Positions 13,894 to 16,859 of a stretch of 16,859 nucleotides of DNA are shown one piece after another. Position 1 is the stretch's first letter. Every line of letters begins with the position of its first letter. The position numbers and the translations under genes were made by a program. This stretch comes from JAAYCO01 sp964632015 (lineage in GTDB: Bacteria; Planctomycetota; Phycisphaerae; SM23-33): the NCBI GenBank assembly GCA_964632015.1, contig CAZWAT010000040.1, positions 1 to 16,859 of the forward strand, written 5' to 3'. Under the pieces are notes generated by a model that was given only the letters and a program-made list of their open reading frames with translations, was not told where the DNA came from and made no database searches.

Positions 13894-14913
13894 TTATTCT
13901 TCGATGGGCGCGTGAACCTGCGGGAGGATCAGCTCATCGCGATGGCTGTCGCACCATTGCAGAACCTTCGCCGCGATTGTCGGGTCGAACTGCCTGCCCG
14001 CGCACCGCGCAAGCTCGTCGAGCATCCGCTCCACCGGATAGGCGTTGCGGTATGTGCGGGGCATGAGCATGGCGTCTATCGAGTCGGCAATAAAGATTAC
14101 GCGTGAGCCCAGTGGCGATTCTTCGCCCGACAGGCCCACCGGATACCCCATACCATCCCATCGCTCGTGGTGATATCGTACCAGGTGCGACTCGGCACAG
14201 AAGACGCCAATCTGTTCAAGAATGTTCGACCCCAGGGCAGGGTGTCGACGGATATGCTCGAATTCGTTTTCGTTCAGCTCCCCCGCCTTGACAAGCACAT
14301 CGTCTGGCACGCCGATCATGCCCACGTCGTGCAGCAGCGCAGCCACTCGCACCGGACGCGCCTGGTCGTCGCTCATACCCAACAGAGTGGTGAAATGCTT
14401 CACGTAGTGAGCTACGTTGTCGCTGTGCTTTCGGGTAAACGGATCTTTTGCCTCGACCGCCCTTACCAGCGCCTGAACGGTCTCAATGGAGGCGTCATGG
14501 TACGATTCCTCAAACTGCATCGCCTCGGCAGCCTTCTGGGGCAGGCGGACATCGCCGCGCTCATCCGCCGCGGCCCGTTTGACCGCCTCGACCAATTCGC
14601 ATTCATCCATTGGAAGATGTAGATAATCATATGCACCATATTTCAGGGCGCCAGCGATTACAGAGCACGAGTTGTCATCTGACACCAGAATCACCTTGCA
14701 ACCATCCGGCGTCTTCAACAACAATCGCTGGGCCTGGTCGGCGTCACACGAGGCAACAATCACGTCGACTTTAACTTTTTCTTTTGCAAAGACTTGTGCA
14801 ACATCGCCCCAGCATTGCACATTGTACCCTGCTGACTGAAGCAGTTGTCCAGCGGCCGCAACAAACGTTTCATCGCCGCTGACTACTGACACGTCAACGC
14901 TATCGCCGTTCAT
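13894..14913 (-). CDS. HD-GYP domain protein with degenerate receiver domain
   Basis: From ATG 14913 this is 339 residues. The first 115 residues have a CheY-like pattern, but the phosphoacceptor position is Ser55 (VIVASCD), the acidic pair is replaced (VVSGDE) and the conserved Lys is Leu100 (YLHLPMD). It is therefore probably not phosphorylated. The HD-GYP domain (about 145-325) keeps Glu154, His163, HD (195-196), HP (224-225), HHERWDGMGYP (248-258) and IADSIDAM. HD-GYP enzymes hydrolyse cyclic di-GMP. The usual HDxGK lysine is Met199 here, which may affect activity. ATG 14940 is an alternative start; neither has a good ribosome-binding site, and the shorter form begins right at the receiver fold. 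It converges on the protease operon across its terminator. Confidence 0.88.
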   Translation of the reverse strand: MNGDSVDVSVVSGDETFVAAAGQLLQSAGYNVQCWGDVAQVFAKEKVKVDVIVASCDADQAQRLLLKTPDGCKVILVSDDNSCSVIAGALKYGAYDYLHLPMDECELVEAVKRAAADERGDVRLPQKAAEAMQFEESYHDASIETVQALVRAVEAKDPFTRKHSDNVAHYVKHFTTLLGMSDDQARPVRVAALLHDVGMIGVPDDVLVKAGELNENEFEHIRRHPALGSNILEQIGVFCAESHLVRYHHERWDGMGYPVGLSGEESPLGSRVIFIADSIDAMLMPRTYRNAYPVERMLDELARCAGRQFDPTIAAKVLQWCDSHRDELILPQVHAPIEE

Positions 14914-15038
14914 TTTCTTTACCGATCTACCCGACCGCATCTATTTAATCGACCCATGACAAACAAGGCTTTAGCGCGGGCAAGCAATCTGCGCAAAGAA
15001 TCCTCATCGGAGAATCTGCGACTTGTCAATATCAACAG

Positions 15039-15147
15039 GCTTCAGATGCGGTGAGAAATGTAAGCAGAATCGACCAGGCCAGATGGCAACTTCCCGTTTT
15101 CGCCCAGATGGATCTCTGTGGCGAGAAGAAAGCTTCTGACGCGGTAA
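15039..15147. repeat. Imperfect 16-bp direct repeat in the birA/HD-GYP intergenic region
   Basis: GCTTCAGATGCGGTGA (15039-15054) and GCTTCTGACGCGGTAA (15132-15147) match at 13 of 16 positions and are 93 bases apart. They lie in the roughly 260-base region between birA (ends 15175) and the HD-GYP gene (starts 14913), which holds no convincing gene, RNA or terminator. The copies could be protein-binding sites upstream of the HD-GYP gene or simply chance. Confidence 0.35.
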
Positions 15148-15174
15148 TGTTTTCGGGCTTGTTGTTGTGGTGAG

Positions 15175-16143
15175 CTAAGGTAACGAGGTCTTCTGAATTG
15201 AAGAATACGCCGCTTCGAGCCTGATGTTGACGCCGCTGTCGAGGCATAGGCACAGGCCTCGCATGGGGTCGATATCGAGAACCCGTCCGACGTATGAGCG
15301 TCCCTTACAGACAACGCTTATCCTGGTGTTGATCATGTCGCAGCGTTCCAGCCAGGCCTTATGCAGGTCGTCTGCCTGGTGATACTTAATCTTCGTGACC
15401 CAATGGTCAAGCCTCGCCAGCAGCGCGGCACACAATTCGGTACGTTCAATGGGCGTGTGGGCGTGATCGGCAAGACAGGTGACGCGCGAGTCGGTGGGTG
15501 TTTCGGGCTTGGCGTTGACGTTAATTCCTATGCCAACCACGATGCATCGTCGCCGGGCGATTCTTCTTGTTTCGACGATGACGCCCGCGACCTTGTCCCC
15601 ATCAATCAGCACGTCGTTAGGCCACTTGAGCTTGGGGTGAACATTGAACATCGATTCGATCGCTTCGGCGCATGCAAGCCCCGCGGCGATAGTCAGCGGT
15701 TCGTGCGGAAGTTCCTCATCCACCAGCAGCATGCTCATAAGCACGTTCGCGCGTGGTGGGCTGGACCACTCCCTGCCGAGCCGGCCCCGCCCCTTGCGTT
15801 GTTTCTCGGCGAATACGGCAAGCCCGTCAGCGTCGCCCTGCTGGCGGGCGGCATCGAACGCGACATCGTTGGTGGACGCGACTTCATTGAAGCATATCAC
15901 GTTTCTTCCCACGCGTTCGACCTTGAGCCTGCGTTCGATAAGGTGCGCATCGAGGGCAACGGGCCTGGTCAACCTGAGCCCATGGGGAGACTTCTCGATG
16001 TGCTGACCACGAGTTTCTATCTCTTCGATGGCCTGGGCGAGACGCTCGGGGCCAAGACGAGAGCTTTGACCAAGGCGATACAGCGAAATCCACGCGTCGC
16101 CGAGATCATATAGAACTTCGAGCACATGTCGCCAGTCTGTCAT
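15175..16143 (-). CDS. birA: Biotin--[acetyl-CoA-carboxylase] ligase BirA
   Basis: This 322-residue enzyme activates biotin to biotinyl-AMP and attaches it to the biotin carrier protein of acetyl-CoA carboxylase. Catalytic motifs are clear: STN (90-92), GRGRLGREW (118-126, the biotinyl-AMP loop), KWPNDVL (173-179) and KVAGVIVE (184-191) with the catalytic Lys184. GIGINVN (204-210) follows, then the small C-terminal SH3-like domain. The N-terminal 60 residues look like a winged helix (bifunctional architecture), but the recognition-helix region departs from the usual SRxAVWK pattern, so repressor function is uncertain. The ATG at 16143 starts just 7 bases after the nadC stop, suggesting translational coupling; a longer TTG start at 16188 would overlap nadC and is less likely. 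No other biotin genes are present. Confidence 0.93.
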   Translation of the reverse strand: MTDWRHVLEVLYDLGDAWISLYRLGQSSRLGPERLAQAIEEIETRGQHIEKSPHGLRLTRPVALDAHLIERRLKVERVGRNVICFNEVASTNDVAFDAARQQGDADGLAVFAEKQRKGRGRLGREWSSPPRANVLMSMLLVDEELPHEPLTIAAGLACAEAIESMFNVHPKLKWPNDVLIDGDKVAGVIVETRRIARRRCIVVGIGINVNAKPETPTDSRVTCLADHAHTPIERTELCAALLARLDHWVTKIKYHQADDLHKAWLERCDMINTRISVVCKGRSYVGRVLDIDPMRGLCLCLDSGVNIRLEAAYSSIQKTSLP

Positions 16144-16150
16144 GGCGCAA

Positions 16151-16859
16151 TCACGTCTTCGGGCCAGCAGTGTCAAGGTGAATATCAAGCGCGATGTCTA
16201 TCGCCGGGGCGCTGTGGGTCAGTGCGCCGACGGAAATCCGCTCGACCCCCGTTGCGGCGATTCGCCCGACAGTGTCCAGACGAACGCCACCGGACGCTTC
16301 AAGCTCCACGCGTCCCTTGAGCCCCGCGCGGTCGCGCATTTCCACAGCCTTGCTCAACTGGTCGTTGGTCATGTTGTCCAGAAGGATTATGTCAACGCCA
16401 AGCCCAAGCGCCATCTCGTACTGTTCCAGATTGTCCACCTCAAGCTCGATGAACGCCCCGGACGGAAGGATGGGCCTGATTCGCTCAAGTTGGGTTCCCG
16501 CAGCCGAGATGGGGTCCATGCCCTCCGACTGGGCAAGAACGGCAAGGTGGTTGTCTTTGATAAGCACCGCGTCGTAAAGCCCCTTTCGGTGGTTCTGACC
16601 GCCGCCGGCGCGTACGGCGTATTTTTCGAGATCACGCCATCCGGGTATGGTCTTTCGGGTATCGAATATCTGTGCGTTGGTTCCCTTCACCGCCTGCACA
16701 TACTGGTATGTGGTGGTGGCGATTCCGCTGAGCCGCTGAAGGAAGTTCAGCGCGACCCTCTCGGCGGCCAGTACGCCTCTTCCTGGCCCCGTCCATGTCG
16801 CCAGATCCGTCCCTGCCTTAACGAGGGGTCCATCTTCCGCATGGCATTGCGGGCGCATG
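16151..16859 (-). CDS. nadC: Nicotinate-nucleotide pyrophosphorylase (quinolinate phosphoribosyltransferase), 5' end beyond window
   Basis: The 236 or so codons visible are the C-terminal four-fifths of NadC, which turns quinolinate and phosphoribosyl pyrophosphate into nicotinate mononucleotide in de novo NAD synthesis. Diagnostic blocks are ERVALNFLQRLSGIAT, DTRKTIPGWR, KYAVRAGGGQNHR and LIKDNH, then LEVDNLEQ, ILLDNM and ELEASGGV of the barrel. All substrate-binding Arg, His and Lys motifs are present. The full protein is usually about 280 residues, so roughly 45-50 are missing past the right edge; the ATG at 16858 is an internal Met, not the start. It is the upstream gene of a nadC-birA pair. 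Confidence 0.95.
   Translation of the reverse strand, partial: MRPQCHAEDGPLVKAGTDLATWTGPGRGVLAAERVALNFLQRLSGIATTTYQYVQAVKGTNAQIFDTRKTIPGWRDLEKYAVRAGGGQNHRKGLYDAVLIKDNHLAVLAQSEGMDPISAAGTQLERIRPILPSGAFIELEVDNLEQYEMALGLGVDIILLDNMTNDQLSKAVEMRDRAGLKGRVELEASGGVRLDTVGRIAATGVERISVGALTHSAPAIDIALDIHLDTAGPKT

Noticed and set aside
15032..15253. Small minus-strand open frame overlapping the end of birA
   Set aside because: It overlaps birA in another frame, has no ribosome-binding site and shows no protein-like pattern.
15361..16113. 250-codon open frame opposite birA
   Set aside because: Antisense shadow of a gene with all BirA motifs.

Overview
This 16.9 kb window looks like a chromosomal segment from a Planctomycetota bacterium, most likely Phycisphaerae or a relative. 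That is an inference from gene content: a VCBS/ASPIC surface protein, a Gfo/Idh/MocA oxidoreductase, a trypsin-like/PDZ protease paired with a large PDZ protein, an HD-GYP protein, and exosortase-style exopolysaccharide (EPS) genes. The composition is moderately GC-rich throughout. I found no rRNA, tRNA, CRISPR array, insertion sequence or prophage gene, so this is ordinary chromosome with one EPS-type accessory block.

Layout. Positions 1-1613 (+) hold the possible tail of an upstream gene and a secreted seven-repeat VCBS protein with a C-terminal ASPIC/UnbV domain. Positions 6109-1664 (-) hold a tight three-gene operon transcribed leftwards: a FemAB-like acyltransferase, a secreted right-handed beta-helix protein, and an AsnB-type amidotransferase. 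The FemAB-like and AsnB-type genes resemble families that travel with PEP-CTERM/exosortase A EPS loci. Divergent from this operon is a CapA-family protein (6206-7318, +), so the block looks like envelope or exopolysaccharide biosynthesis with amino-acid or amide decoration. No glycosyltransferase, exosortase or PEP-CTERM protein lies in the window, so the locus core would be outside it or elsewhere.

The middle holds a Gfo/Idh/MocA oxidoreductase (7351-8436, -), an unrecognised small protein (8570-9055, -), a single-domain response regulator (9168-9602, +) and a stand-alone methionyl-tRNA synthetase beta/C-terminal tRNA-binding domain (9582-9941, -). The last two overlap tail to tail by 21 bp. 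A 357-bp intergenic region follows.

The right half begins with a two-gene operon (10299-13820, +). Its first gene is an exported HtrA/DegP-like protease with an intact His-Asp-Ser triad and two PDZ domains. Its second is a 712-residue exported protein that appears to contain two tandem trypsin-like domains, both lacking all three catalytic residues, followed by two PDZ-like domains. This active protease plus double pseudoprotease pair is the most unusual thing in the window. A hairpin terminator closes the operon. On the opposite strand are an HD-GYP protein with a degenerate receiver domain (13894-14913, -) and a coupled cofactor pair, nadC (partial at the right edge) and birA (16143-15175, -).
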